In this document: positions 1-8,215 of the stretch, piece after piece
Layout: each line of letters begins with the position of its first letter
Numbering within the stretch: position 1 is the first letter of the stretch
NCBI RefSeq assembly: GCF_004614185.1
Contig: NZ_SPVF01000275.1
Span: 1 to 47,991 of the forward strand
Source of the DNA: Zemynaea arenosa
Lineage (GTDB): Bacteria; Pseudomonadota; Gammaproteobacteria; Burkholderiales; Burkholderiaceae_D
Direction of reading: 5' to 3'
Length of the DNA stretch: 47,991 nucleotides
Position numbers and translations under genes: made by a program
Notes under the pieces: generated by a model
The model's input: the letters and a program-made list of their open reading frames with translations, nothing else
Told to the model about the DNA's origin: nothing
Databases searched by the model: none

Positions 1-175
1 CGCGACCCCGCGACCCCGCACCGCCGCACCGCCCGGCCCGGTGGCCCGCGGCCCGTGTTTCACAGCGATGTGGTCCACTTCCGCGCGACCTCCATACAAC
101 GCCGCGCTCATGCATACATTGCCGACCTGACAATGCTGTGGCAGCATACGCCGCTCATTCATCATCGGAGCCGCC

Positions 176-2272
176 ATGCGCCCGTTCGCGTTTGTCCTGT
201 CCTCGCTTGCCCTGTCCCTGAGCGCCGCCTTCAGCGCGCAAGCCCAAACCCCAGCCGCACCCGCCGCCGCCGCACCGGCCGAGCGCCCGGCCACTGAGTT
301 CCCCTACACCCCTGGCCTCGACCCCTCGGCCATGGACCGCACCGCCGACCCTTGCGTCGACTTCTACCAGTACGCCTGCGGCGGCTGGAAAACCCATAAC
401 CCGATCCCCGCCGACCAGGCCCGCTGGTCCGTGTACGGCAAGCTCGCGCAGGACAACCAGCGCTACCTGTGGGGCATCCTCGAAAGCCTCGCGCAGCAGA
501 AGGAGGGCCGCACCTCCGCCCAACAGAAAATCGGCGACTACTTCGGCGCATGCATGGACGAAAAAGCCATCGAAGCGCGCGGCGCCGAGCCGCTCAAGCC
601 CTGGCTCGACCAGATCGCGGCCATCAAGACCACGCGTGACCTGCCCGCCGTGCTGGCCCGCCTGCAGCTGGCCTTCCGCGACAGCGACCTGCTGTTCGGC
701 TTCGGCTCCGGCCAGGACTTCGCCGATTCCACACGTGTGATCGCCTTCGCTTCCGGCGGTGGCCTCGGCCTCCCGGACCGCGACTCGTACCTGAAGACCG
801 ACGACAAGTCCAAGGACATCCGCGCCAAGTACGTGGCCCACGTGGCACGCACCTTCGAGCTGCTGGGCGAATCGAAAGACGCCGCCGCGCGCGACGCCGC
901 CAAGGTGATGGAGATCGAAACCGCGCTGGCAAAAGCCACGCTAACCCGCGTCGAGAAGCGCGACCCGCACAAACTCGATCACAAAATGAGCTTCGCCCAG
1001 GTGCAGGCCCTCACCCCGAACTTCGACTGGAAGGCCTACTTGGCCAGCATGGACGTGCCGCGCACCGTGCAGTTCAACGTGACCGAACCCGCCTTCTTCA
1101 AGGAAGTCTCGCGCCAGCTCAAGGCCAACGACGTCGCCGCCGTGAAGACCTACCTGCGCTGGCATGTGGCCCAGCTGATGTCGTCCTCGCTGTCGAAGAA
1201 CTTCGACGATGAGCACTTCGCCTTCTACAGCAAGACCCTGCGCGGTATCGAGCAGCAGCGGCCGCGCTGGAAGCGCTGCGTGGGCCTGGTCGACAACCAG
1301 CTCGGCGAAGCACTGGGCCAGGAATTCACCAGCCGCGCCTTCAGCCCCGAGCTGAAGGAGAAGGCGCTCAAAATGACACGCCAGATCGAAGTGGCGATGA
1401 AGGACGATATCGAGTCGCTGGACTGGATGAGCCCTGCGACCAAGAAGCGCGCGCAGGAAAAGCTGGCCGCCATCGTCAACAAGATCGGGTACCCGGACAA
1501 GTGGCGCGACTACAGCGCCTATGATGTGCAGGCGCGCGACTTCGCCGGCAACGTCTTGCGCGGGAATACCTTCGAGGCGCGCCGCCAGCTGGCCAAGATC
1601 GGCAAGCCGCTGGACCGCAGCGAGTGGAGCATGACGCCGCCGACCGTCAACGCCTACTTCGACCCGCAGATGAACGACATCAACTTCCCGGCCGGCGTGC
1701 TGCAGCCGCCGCTATTCGACCCGAAGATGGATGACGCACCGAACTACGGCAACACCGGCGGCACCATCGGCCACGAGCTGACCCACGCCTTCGACGACGA
1801 AGGCCGCCAGTTTGACGCCAAGGGCAACCTCAAGGACTGGTGGACCAAGGAAGATGCGAAAGCCTTCCAGGAGCGCGCGCAGTGCATCGTCGACCAGTAC
1901 GCGCAGTACGTGGTCGTGGATGACATCAAGATCAATTCCAAGCTGACCCTGGGCGAAGACGTGGCCGACCTCGGTGGCCTGATTCTGGCGTGGGTGGCGT
2001 GGAAGCAGGAGATGGCGAGCATGCCGCAGCAGGCGTCGCAAGGCCTGCGCGATGGCCTGACGCCGGAGCAGCGCTTCTTCGTCGGCAATGCGCAATGGGC
2101 GTGCGAAAACGACCGGCCCGAGAACCAGCGCCTGCACGCGATGACCGACCCGCACTCGCCGGGCAAGTTCCGCGTGAATGGCCTGGTGGTCAACATGCCG
2201 CAGTTCCAGGCCGCGTTCCAGTGCAAGGCCGGGCAGCCGATGGTGGCCGCGAAGGCTTGCCGCGTGTGGTAA
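176..2272 (+). CDS. M13 family zinc metallopeptidase (neprilysin/PepO-like), secreted
   Basis: A 698-residue zinc endopeptidase of the neprilysin family that cleaves peptides outside the cytoplasm. The first ~23 residues form a signal peptide (Arg/Pro, then a Leu/Ala-rich core, ending near AQA), followed by an Ala/Pro-rich linker. The N-terminal M13 domain starts with the typical DFYQYACGGW. The catalytic site is HELTH at H533-H537, with E594 in GEDVADLGG as third zinc ligand, about 60 residues downstream as the family requires. The protein ends in the characteristic CRVW. Length is normal for the family. The ATG at 176 is the only start that preserves the signal peptide. It converges on the SRPBCC gene. 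The natural substrate is unknown. Confidence 0.95.
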   Translation: MRPFAFVLSSLALSLSAAFSAQAQTPAAPAAAAPAERPATEFPYTPGLDPSAMDRTADPCVDFYQYACGGWKTHNPIPADQARWSVYGKLAQDNQRYLWGILESLAQQKEGRTSAQQKIGDYFGACMDEKAIEARGAEPLKPWLDQIAAIKTTRDLPAVLARLQLAFRDSDLLFGFGSGQDFADSTRVIAFASGGGLGLPDRDSYLKTDDKSKDIRAKYVAHVARTFELLGESKDAAARDAAKVMEIETALAKATLTRVEKRDPHKLDHKMSFAQVQALTPNFDWKAYLASMDVPRTVQFNVTEPAFFKEVSRQLKANDVAAVKTYLRWHVAQLMSSSLSKNFDDEHFAFYSKTLRGIEQQRPRWKRCVGLVDNQLGEALGQEFTSRAFSPELKEKALKMTRQIEVAMKDDIESLDWMSPATKKRAQEKLAAIVNKIGYPDKWRDYSAYDVQARDFAGNVLRGNTFEARRQLAKIGKPLDRSEWSMTPPTVNAYFDPQMNDINFPAGVLQPPLFDPKMDDAPNYGNTGGTIGHELTHAFDDEGRQFDAKGNLKDWWTKEDAKAFQERAQCIVDQYAQYVVVDDIKINSKLTLGEDVADLGGLILAWVAWKQEMASMPQQASQGLRDGLTPEQRFFVGNAQWACENDRPENQRLHAMTDPHSPGKFRVNGLVVNMPQFQAAFQCKAGQPMVAAKACRVW

Positions 2273-2292
2273 GCGCACGCACGTGAGCCGAC

Positions 2293-2321
2293 GCGCCGCC
2301 CGGAGCTCTCCCGGGCGGCGC
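2293..2321. terminator. GC-rich hairpin after the M13 peptidase
   Basis: Perfect 11-bp inverted repeat, GCGCCGCCCGG (2293-2303) and CCGGGCGGCGC (2311-2321), with a 7-nt loop, 20 bp past the peptidase stop. No T-run follows, so it may be a transcript-end hairpin rather than a classical intrinsic terminator. Confidence 0.5.
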
Positions 2322-2340
2322 TGTCTCAGCGGCGGCGTAT

Positions 2341-2399
2341 CAGTGATGACGCATCAGTGATGACGCATCAGTGATGACGCATCAGTGATGACGCATCAG
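2341..2399. repeat. Tandem 14-bp repeat, four copies
   Basis: Four exact copies of CAGTGATGACGCAT (2341-2354, 2355-2368, 2369-2382, 2383-2396) followed by a partial CAG. It lies in the gap between the convergent M13 and SRPBCC genes and is not obviously coding. Exact identity between copies suggests recent slippage expansion. Confidence 0.9.
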
Positions 2400-2436
2400 C
2401 GGAACACCCCCAATCACGCATCACGATCCGCCGCTG

Positions 2437-3012
2437 TCAATGCTTCAGCGCATCGCGCTGTGGATTGGCTCCGCCCCAGCCCCCCGGTTCGTTGCCGCGC
2501 TTTTCCAGCATCTCCTTGAAGCGCTGCAGGTTGGCGCGCGCTTCCATGCGCACCACCCCGAGCGCGTCGCCGATCGTTTCCATCGGGCCTTCCGGTTCGT
2601 AATCCATGCGCAGCACCACGCGGGTGCAGTTCTCCGAAATCTTGTCGAAGGTCACGACGCCGCCGTTGCGCGGGCCGCTCGTGCTGCGCCAGGCGATGCA
2701 CTGGTCCCGCAACTGGTCGGTGATCTCGGCGTCCCATTCCTTGTCCTTGCCGGCAACGCTGGCCCTCCAGTGCAGCCGTCCGTCGTCCAGCTGCCTCACT
2801 TCGTGCACGCTCGCCATGAAGGTTGGAAATTGTTCGAACTGGGCCCACTGTTCGTAGACGGCGTGCACCGGGGCGTTCACTTCCAGCGACTCCTCGACGT
2901 ACGACAGGCCGGACTTCTGGCCGGTCTCCTTGCGTTTCTGATACTGCTTGGCCAGCAGCACACCCCCGGCCGCGAGGGCCGCCATTTTCACAACTCGGTT
3001 CAGCATAGGCAT
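2437..3012 (-). CDS. SRPBCC (polyketide cyclase/COQ10-type) family protein with N-terminal membrane helix
   Basis: A 191-residue protein. Residues ~5-22 form a short hydrophobic helix that probably anchors it in the membrane. Residues ~38-175 match a START/SRPBCC fold: SLEVNAPVHAVYEQW opens the first strand and helix, and FEQFPTFMASVHEV is the usual second motif of bacterial cyclase/dehydrase-like proteins. Such proteins bind hydrophobic ligands, and no catalytic residue can be assigned. The end is Gly/Asn rich. It lies 52 bp downstream of the hemerythrin gene on the same strand, so the two may be co-transcribed. The ligand is unknown. Confidence 0.85.
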   Translation of the reverse strand: MPMLNRVVKMAALAAGGVLLAKQYQKRKETGQKSGLSYVEESLEVNAPVHAVYEQWAQFEQFPTFMASVHEVRQLDDGRLHWRASVAGKDKEWDAEITDQLRDQCIAWRSTSGPRNGGVVTFDKISENCTRVVLRMDYEPEGPMETIGDALGVVRMEARANLQRFKEMLEKRGNEPGGWGGANPQRDALKH

Positions 3013-3064
3013 ACGTGTTCTCCTTGTTCTTGATGGTGGAAGTTCAAGCCCGGACGGACCGCAC

Positions 3065-3568
3065 TCAGCGCCGCGCGCCGGTATCGGAGATCTGGGCCTG
3101 CATATGGATCAGGTTCGCTTCGAACGATTGCATCTCCAGCCCGACCGGCGCCATGTCACGGCTCTCCAGCTTGGGGAAGAATTCCTTTTCCTCCTGCTCG
3201 ATATGGCGCAGCACGCTGTCCAGCATCTCGCTCATCAGGCGGTCCGCCTGCGGTTCGTCGAGCGACATGCCCTGCAGCGTGGCCACCAGGTCGTCCACCT
3301 TCAAATGCTCCTGCTCGAAGTGGGCAATCATGGCTTCGTCCGCATCCCGCATGCGCGGATAGAACACGGACTCCTCGATCCGGGAATGGGTGTGGATGGC
3401 TTGCAGCAACTGGCCGGCAGCCTGCTTGCGGACCTCCTTGTCGCTGCTGCCGCGCCAGGTGGCGGCCAGCTTGCGGACCAGTTCGTGGTCTGACAGCAAG
3501 CCGTCCAGCGGGTGGTTGATGGCATCCCAGCTGTGACGCTTGCTGAGATCTTCGTTGTCGTCATTCAT
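3065..3568 (-). CDS. Hemerythrin-like (HHE) domain protein
   Basis: A helical protein of 167 residues built on a hemerythrin/HHE cation-binding domain. It shows the expected iron-ligand pattern: an early His in the LLSDHELV helix, HTHSRIEESVFYP, HFEQEHLKVDDL and HIEQEEKEFFP. Family members bind a di-iron centre and sense or store oxygen, NO or iron. I start at the ATG at 3568 because AAGGAGG lies five bases upstream; an in-frame ATG at 3607 lacks such a site. It is followed by the SRPBCC gene. The exact ligand and role are not shown by the sequence. Confidence 0.88.
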   Translation of the reverse strand: MNDDNEDLSKRHSWDAINHPLDGLLSDHELVRKLAATWRGSSDKEVRKQAAGQLLQAIHTHSRIEESVFYPRMRDADEAMIAHFEQEHLKVDDLVATLQGMSLDEPQADRLMSEMLDSVLRHIEQEEKEFFPKLESRDMAPVGLEMQSFEANLIHMQAQISDTGARR

Positions 3569-3730
3569 GTCAGCCTCCTTGCTTCTTTGTTTGACGAAAC
3601 ATCTCATCCGAAGTTCATCGGAACCTCATGAGCATATGAACATGCATGGCGTTTTTTCAAGCTAAATAAGCAGCGAAAAAAACCAGCGCCGCGACAGGCC
3701 CGGCAGCCGTTCCGCGCGGAACCCCGGCGG

Positions 3731-3742
3731 TATAATGGCGGG
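3731..3742 (+). promoter_or_regulatory. -10 element of a probable leaderless uvrD promoter
   Basis: TATAAT at 3731-3736 is followed by GGCGGG and then the uvrD ATG at 3743. With a normal 6-nt gap, transcription would begin at the A of the start codon. No Shine-Dalgarno sequence could fit. The -35 region is poor (around CGTTCC at 3708-3713). The same geometry occurs at glcD and the GntR gene. Confidence 0.6.
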
Positions 3743-6061
3743 ATGCAGAATCTCCTCCACAACCTCAATCCCGAACAGCTCGCTGCCGTCACGCTCCCCG
3801 CCCAAAGCGCCCTGATCCTGGCCGGTGCCGGCTCGGGCAAGACGCGCGTGCTGACCACGCGCATCGCCTGGCTCATCCAGACCGGGCAGATCGGTCCTTC
3901 GGGCATCATGGCGGTCACCTTCACCAACAAGGCGGCCAAGGAGATGCTGACGCGCCTGTCCGCGATGCTGCCGATGTCCACGCGCGGCATGTGGATCGGC
4001 ACCTTCCACGGCCTGTGTAACCGCCTGCTGCGCACGCACTACCGCGACGCGGCGCTGCCGCAGACCTTCCAGATCCTGGATTCGCAGGATCAGCTCTCGA
4101 TGATCAAGCGCCTGCTCAAGGCCAATAACATCGACGACGAGAAGTATCCGGCCAAGGATCTGATGTACTTCATCAACAATGCCAAGGACCAAGGCTTGCG
4201 CTCGGGCGAGGTCGAGACCTACGACCCCATCACCCGCAAGTTCGCCGAGCTCTACGGCTTGTACGACGACCAGTGCCAGAAGGAAGGCGTGGTCGACTTC
4301 GCCGAGCTGCTGCTGCGCTGCTACGAACTGCTGCTGCGCAACCAGCCGCTGCGCGAGCACTACCAGACGCGTTTCCAGCACATCCTGGTCGATGAGTTTC
4401 AGGACACCAACAACCTGCAGTACGCCTGGCTGAAGCTGATGTCCGGCCACGGCACCGGCCGGCCGAGCGCGCTGTTCGCGGTGGGCGACGACGACCAGTC
4501 GATCTACGCCTTCCGCGGCGCCAACGTCGGCAACATGCAGGCCTTCGAGCGCGACTTCCGCGTCGAAAACCTGATCAAGCTGGAGCAGAACTACCGCTCG
4601 CATGGGCACATCCTCGATGCGGCCAACCTGCTGATCTCGAACAACGCCAAGCGGCTCGGCAAGAACCTGCGCACGGACGCGGGGCAGGGCGAGCAGGTGC
4701 GCGTGTACGAGGCGTCCACTGACCTGGAAGAAGCGCAGTGGATCATCGACGAGGTCAAGAACCTCATCAACGATGGCACCAAGCGTGACGAGATCGCGGT
4801 GCTGTACCGCTCCAACGCGCAATCGCGCGTGATCGAGCATGCGCTGTTTGCGGCCGGGATTCCGTATCACGTGTACGGCGGCCTGCGCTACTTCCAGCGC
4901 GCGGAGGTGAAGAACGCGATCGCCTACCTGCAGCTGATGGACAATCCGCACAACGATTCAGCCTTCCTGCGTGTGGTGAATTTCCCGGCGCGCGGCATCG
5001 GCGCGCGCTCGATCGAACAGCTGCAGGATGCGGCGCGCATGTATGGCGTATCGCTGTATGCGGCCGTGCCGTACATGACGGGGCGCGCGGGCGGGCTGCT
5101 GGGCGGCTTCGTCAAGATCATCGAATCCACGCGCTTCGAAACGCAGCAGCTTTCGCTGCCGGAGCTGGTGCGCGTGACGCTCGATGCGTCGGGCATGCTG
5201 CAGCACTACGCCAATGAAAAGGAAGGGCAGGATCGCATCGAGAACTTGGAACAGCTGGTCGGTGCGGCCACGCAGTTCGTGCAGGAGGAAGGCTTTGGCC
5301 TGTCCGCGCCCGCGCATCTCGGGCCGCAGGCGCTGGCGCAGGCGGGCACGCCGGTCGTCAACGCGGACGGCATCGAAGTGATGGATGCGGATGCGCCGCT
5401 GGCCACCGTGATGTCTCCGCTGTCCGCCTTCCTGTCGCATGCCTCGCTGGAGGCGGGCGATGCGCAGGCCCAGGCTGGGCAGGATGCGCTGCAGATGATG
5501 ACGGTGCACTCGGCCAAGGGGCTGGAGTTCGACGCGGTGTTCATCACCGGGTTGGAAGAGGGCTTGTTCCCGCACGAGTCTTCGGCGCGCGAGAACGACG
5601 GGCTGGATGAAGAGCGGCGCCTGATGTACGTGGCGATCACGCGCGCCAAGAAGCGACTGTACATGACGTTCACGCAGTCGCGCATGCTGCATGGGCAGAC
5701 GCGCTACAACATCAAGTCGCGCTTTTTTGAAGAGCTGCCGGAGGAATCGCTCAAGTGGATCACGCCGCGCGTGCAGTCGCACTGGTTCGCGAACAAGAAG
5801 ACGGCCTGGGATGACGCCAGCTTCCGCGAGGGCGGCACCGACAACGCGCTGGCCAAGCAGATGAAGACCAAGTCGCTGGCCGCCGCCGGCGGGCCGGGCT
5901 GGCGTATCGGCGAATCGGTCATGCACGGCAAGTTCGGCGAAGGCGTGATCGTCAACATCGAAGGTAGCGGCACCAACGCCCGCGCGCAGATCAACTTCGG
6001 CAAGTCCGGCATGAAGATGCTGGACCTCTCTATCGCCAAGCTGGAGCGCGTCGGCCGCTAG
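3743..6061 (+). CDS. uvrD: DNA helicase II, UvrD/PcrA family
   Basis: A 772-residue superfamily 1A helicase unwinding DNA 3' to 5' in nucleotide excision and mismatch repair. Walker A GAGSGKT is at residues 28-34 and the Walker B motif DEFQD at 217-221. Downstream lie VGDDDQSIYAFRGA (motif III), LEQNYRS (IV), TVHSAKGLEFDAVF (V) and LMYVAITRAKKRLY (VI). The C-terminus carries the small RNA-polymerase/DNA-interacting fold (GESVMHGKFGEGVIVNIEG), usual for UvrD/PcrA. No CTG-N10-CAG LexA box is evident upstream. The start codon lies only 6 nt after a perfect TATAAT, so translation is likely leaderless. Length and motifs are complete. Confidence 0.96.
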   Translation: MQNLLHNLNPEQLAAVTLPAQSALILAGAGSGKTRVLTTRIAWLIQTGQIGPSGIMAVTFTNKAAKEMLTRLSAMLPMSTRGMWIGTFHGLCNRLLRTHYRDAALPQTFQILDSQDQLSMIKRLLKANNIDDEKYPAKDLMYFINNAKDQGLRSGEVETYDPITRKFAELYGLYDDQCQKEGVVDFAELLLRCYELLLRNQPLREHYQTRFQHILVDEFQDTNNLQYAWLKLMSGHGTGRPSALFAVGDDDQSIYAFRGANVGNMQAFERDFRVENLIKLEQNYRSHGHILDAANLLISNNAKRLGKNLRTDAGQGEQVRVYEASTDLEEAQWIIDEVKNLINDGTKRDEIAVLYRSNAQSRVIEHALFAAGIPYHVYGGLRYFQRAEVKNAIAYLQLMDNPHNDSAFLRVVNFPARGIGARSIEQLQDAARMYGVSLYAAVPYMTGRAGGLLGGFVKIIESTRFETQQLSLPELVRVTLDASGMLQHYANEKEGQDRIENLEQLVGAATQFVQEEGFGLSAPAHLGPQALAQAGTPVVNADGIEVMDADAPLATVMSPLSAFLSHASLEAGDAQAQAGQDALQMMTVHSAKGLEFDAVFITGLEEGLFPHESSARENDGLDEERRLMYVAITRAKKRLYMTFTQSRMLHGQTRYNIKSRFFEELPEESLKWITPRVQSHWFANKKTAWDDASFREGGTDNALAKQMKTKSLAAAGGPGWRIGESVMHGKFGEGVIVNIEGSGTNARAQINFGKSGMKMLDLSIAKLERVGR

Positions 6062-6162
6062 CTTTGCTGCACCGGGCTGCGAACACGAAAAGCTCGCGAA
6101 CAGTGCTACGCTAGGCAAGCGAGCCTTGTGGCTGAGCGAGACCGGCGCTGCGAGGAGAACCT

Positions 6163-6459
6163 ATGACGTTGAACACTTACATTGCAATGCGGACGTGGGC
6201 GGGACTGTCTCCGGCAGGCGAGCGCAAGGTGATCACCGCGCGGATCGCTGCCCCGGTTTGCGACACCGAGGGCCGGATGTCCTGTTTGGCTGATCCGGGG
6301 TTTGATGAGGCACCTGTCTCAATTTTTGGAGAAGACAGCTGGCAAGCGCTGGAACTTGCGCTGCGCTTTTGTCGGGACATCGCGCGGGGCAAAATGCAGC
6401 GGGGCTGGCAACTACGCTGGCCCGACACCGACGAGCTTCTCGCGTCCAGCGACCTGTAG
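6163..6459 (+). CDS. Small DUF6968-like protein
   Basis: A 98-residue protein with GAGGAG placed 7 nt before the ATG. The pattern of an opening strand, a second strand ending ITARIAAPV, a central Cys (MSCLADPG) and FGEDSWQALELALRF resembles the bacterial DUF6968 family, whose function is unknown. Assignment is by memory of the family pattern, so it is moderate. It stands alone between uvrD and the HxlR regulator, with no antitoxin-like partner. No signal peptide or membrane helix is seen. Confidence 0.7.
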   Translation: MTLNTYIAMRTWAGLSPAGERKVITARIAAPVCDTEGRMSCLADPGFDEAPVSIFGEDSWQALELALRFCRDIARGKMQRGWQLRWPDTDELLASSDL

Positions 6460-6548
6460 CATCGTCAGCGCTCGGTATGCCGAAGACTTGGCCCGCCGGC
6501 GCGGAGCGGCGTCTGCCATCTGTCGCGAGCTTGCTTGTTTTCGGGTAG

Positions 6549-6947
6549 TCAGCTGGCCGGCTGCATCTGCGCTTCCGTGCCCTGAATATGCGCGAGACCC
6601 CAGGCCTTGAGCGCGGCCAGCACGCTGCGCAGGGACTGTCCTTTGGCGGTCAGACGATAAGCGTCCCGCCCGGCCACGTCAGGGGTCGGAAAGCGCTCAG
6701 CCAGGCCATTCTCCACTAGCCGTGCCAGCCGGTCGGCCAGGATATTGGTCGAGATCTTCTCCGGCGAGGACAGGAAGTCCTTGAAAAACATCTTCCCGCT
6801 CATCAGGTCCCGGATGACCAGCAGCGTCCATTTGTCGCCGAACAGGTCGAGGGCGCAAGCAACCGGGCACACCGAGCGGTGGCCCTCGTCCGGCGGCTGC
6901 ACTGCCGCCTTCCGGGCGGGTGCCTTGCGTGGCTTCTCATTCGGCAC
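6549..6947 (-). CDS. HxlR family winged-helix transcriptional regulator
   Basis: A 132-residue HxlR-type regulator. The core runs CPVACALDLFGDKWTLLVIRDL, then FKDFLSSPEKISTNILADRLARLVENGL (recognition helix) and a wing ending RDAYRLTAKG. I choose the GTG at 6947 because AAGGAG lies 7 nt upstream (GAAAGGAGCAGCGCC-GTG); an ATG at 7043 would translate through the operator region. The Cys pair just before the domain (SVC, VAC) recalls the single N-terminal Cys that YodB/HypR-type members use to sense electrophiles, so redox sensing is possible but only inferred. It is divergent from the membrane protein gene at 7066, with palindromes over both promoters, so autoregulation is likely. Confidence 0.9.
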   Translation of the reverse strand: MPNEKPRKAPARKAAVQPPDEGHRSVCPVACALDLFGDKWTLLVIRDLMSGKMFFKDFLSSPEKISTNILADRLARLVENGLAERFPTPDVAGRDAYRLTAKGQSLRSVLAALKAWGLAHIQGTEAQMQPAS

Positions 6948-6964
6948 GGCGCTGCTCCTTTCTG

Positions 6965-7028
6965 AGTCAAGACTTGACTTTATCAGCGGTACTTGCATAA
7001 TGCAAGTCTGCACTTGCAAAACGCAAGT
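6965..7028. promoter_or_regulatory. Divergent promoter with three palindromic operators
   Basis: Three dyads: AGTCAAGACTTGACT (6965-6979), ACTTGCATAATGCAAGT (6991-7007, perfect around its central base) and ACTTGCAAAACGCAAGT (7012-7028). The second and third start 21 bp apart, two helical turns. A plus-strand promoter is embedded: TTGACT (6974-6979), 16 bp, CATAAT (6996-7001). The third dyad then covers the expected start-site region. On the minus strand TTGCAT (7005-7000), 17 bp, TAAAGT (6982-6977) could serve the HxlR gene. A bound dimer would block both directions. Confidence 0.75.
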
Positions 7029-7065
7029 GTAATCACCGATCACGATTCACGAAGGGGAAAGCAGC

Positions 7066-7593
7066 ATGGAGACTTCAAAGAACCTGGCCACCTTATTGCC
7101 TTTTGTGTCGAGCATTGCCTTTGCCATGCTCGCGTGGGGCGCAGTGGCGCTTCACTATGTCTGGCCGCGCCTGCGCGGCTTGCCCCTGCATGAAGCCGTG
7201 CGGCCGATCTTGCACCTGCATCTGTTCAGGTTCATCGGGCTGGCGTTCATCGTGCCGGGCGTCGTCAGCCCGCAGCTTCCGTTGGCGTTTGGTTCGCCCG
7301 CGGCGTATGGGGACCTGCTCGCAATGGGATTGGCGTGGCTGGCCTTGTTGGCCGGAAGCGGTCGACATGCGCGCGCAGCCATCTGGGCCTTTAACGTGTT
7401 TGGCATCGGCGACCTGCTGTATGCCTACTACCAGGGCGCGGTCGGGGTCGGCATCGAAACCTCGTGGCTGGGCGCCGCCTGGTTCATTCCGACGGTGACC
7501 GTTCCGCTCCTGCTCTGGAGCCATCTGCTGACGTTTGCCCTATTGCTGCGGAGCGCTCCCAGCCCGACCGCGGCGCCCTTGCAGTCGTGCTAA
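7066..7593 (+). CDS. Unknown integral membrane protein, probable HxlR target
   Basis: A 175-residue protein with about five hydrophobic helices (roughly residues 10-32, 52-70, 83-98, 104-122, 138-163) and a short polar tail. I do not recognise a family. Charged and aromatic residues in or near helices (HEAVRPILHLHLFRFIG) are His-rich but match no motif I know. An AAGGGGAA site precedes the ATG. The gene is divergent from the HxlR regulator and its promoter is overlaid by three palindromes, so it is probably that regulator's target. HxlR-type regulators elsewhere (YodB/CatR) control small DoxX-like membrane proteins in electrophile stress; similarity to DoxX is not clear here. Confidence 0.8.
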   Translation: METSKNLATLLPFVSSIAFAMLAWGAVALHYVWPRLRGLPLHEAVRPILHLHLFRFIGLAFIVPGVVSPQLPLAFGSPAAYGDLLAMGLAWLALLAGSGRHARAAIWAFNVFGIGDLLYAYYQGAVGVGIETSWLGAAWFIPTVTVPLLLWSHLLTFALLLRSAPSPTAAPLQSC

Positions 7594-7770
7594 CATAGCG
7601 CCGCTGTTCTCACGGATGGCCGTAAGCGTTCACGTCAACCAACGCCCAACAGGACCACGCGCATCGCAAGTGCGCGCATGGTGTCGGGCGCTGCATGGTT
7701 GACCAGCCGGCTGTCCGCCCCCTTGCGCTCCCCGCCTGCGCTGGCTCCTCCCATCTCTGGAGTCAAGCTT

Positions 7771-8166
7771 ATGTCTCACATGAAGTTCAATCACGTCAGC
7801 TTCCCCTCGACCGACGTGGCCGCGACAGCGAGTTTCTTCGAGCGCTATCTCGGCTGCACCGGCACGGCTTTCGGCGCCAGCCGCATCCTCAAGCGTCACG
7901 ATTTCGACATCGTCATCGAGCACGCCGCGGACCGCCCGGTCGCGTGGCCGCACAACTTCCACATCGGCTTCGAGCTGCCGACCGTGCAGGCGCTCGAACA
8001 GCTGTACGCCCACGTGCATGCGGACGGCGCACACCTGGACACGGACCTCATCCGGCACGCCCGTGGTTCGCGCTTCTTCTGCACCATCCCGGGCGGGGTG
8101 CTCGTTGAGTTCAATACGAGAGAGGATGCCGCCGAGCCCTTCCGGGCCAGTTTCGGCCTGACGTAA
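7771..8166 (+). CDS. VOC (glyoxalase/bleomycin-resistance fold) family protein
   Basis: A 131-residue vicinal-oxygen-chelate protein. It opens with FNHVSFPSTDVAATASFFERYLG, the typical first beta-alpha-beta unit with a metal-ligand His. It continues with NFHIGFELPTVQALEQLYAHV in the second half and ends with FFCTIPGGVLVEFNTRE, whose Glu is in the usual last-ligand position. The fold covers glyoxalases, dioxygenases and resistance proteins, and the substrate cannot be told. I start at the ATG at 7771 with TGGAG upstream; extending to 7678 adds only low-complexity residues. It ends at a long bidirectional hairpin. Confidence 0.87.
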   Translation: MSHMKFNHVSFPSTDVAATASFFERYLGCTGTAFGASRILKRHDFDIVIEHAADRPVAWPHNFHIGFELPTVQALEQLYAHVHADGAHLDTDLIRHARGSRFFCTIPGGVLVEFNTREDAAEPFRASFGLT

Positions 8167-8169
8167 TCC

Positions 8170-8215
8170 GTTAAGCCGCGCTAAACGATTTGGAAAACGT
8201 TTAGCGCGGCTTAAC
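8170..8215. terminator. Bidirectional 18-bp perfect stem-loop
   Basis: TTAAGCCGCGCTAAACG (8171-8187) pairs perfectly with CGTTTAGCGCGGCTTAA (8198-8214), extended by G8170-C8215. The loop is ATTTGGAAAA. It sits between two convergent genes, and its right arm contains the TAA stop (8213-8211) of the minus-strand membrane protein. It can serve both directions, although T-runs are short. Confidence 0.8.

Noticed and set aside
2341-2399. Tandem repeats as a CRISPR array
   Set aside because: Repeats are only 14 bp, directly adjacent with no spacers, and no cas gene is near.
6163-6459. Toxin-antitoxin gene
   Set aside because: It is alone, with no overlapping partner, and the protein pattern fits DUF6968 better.
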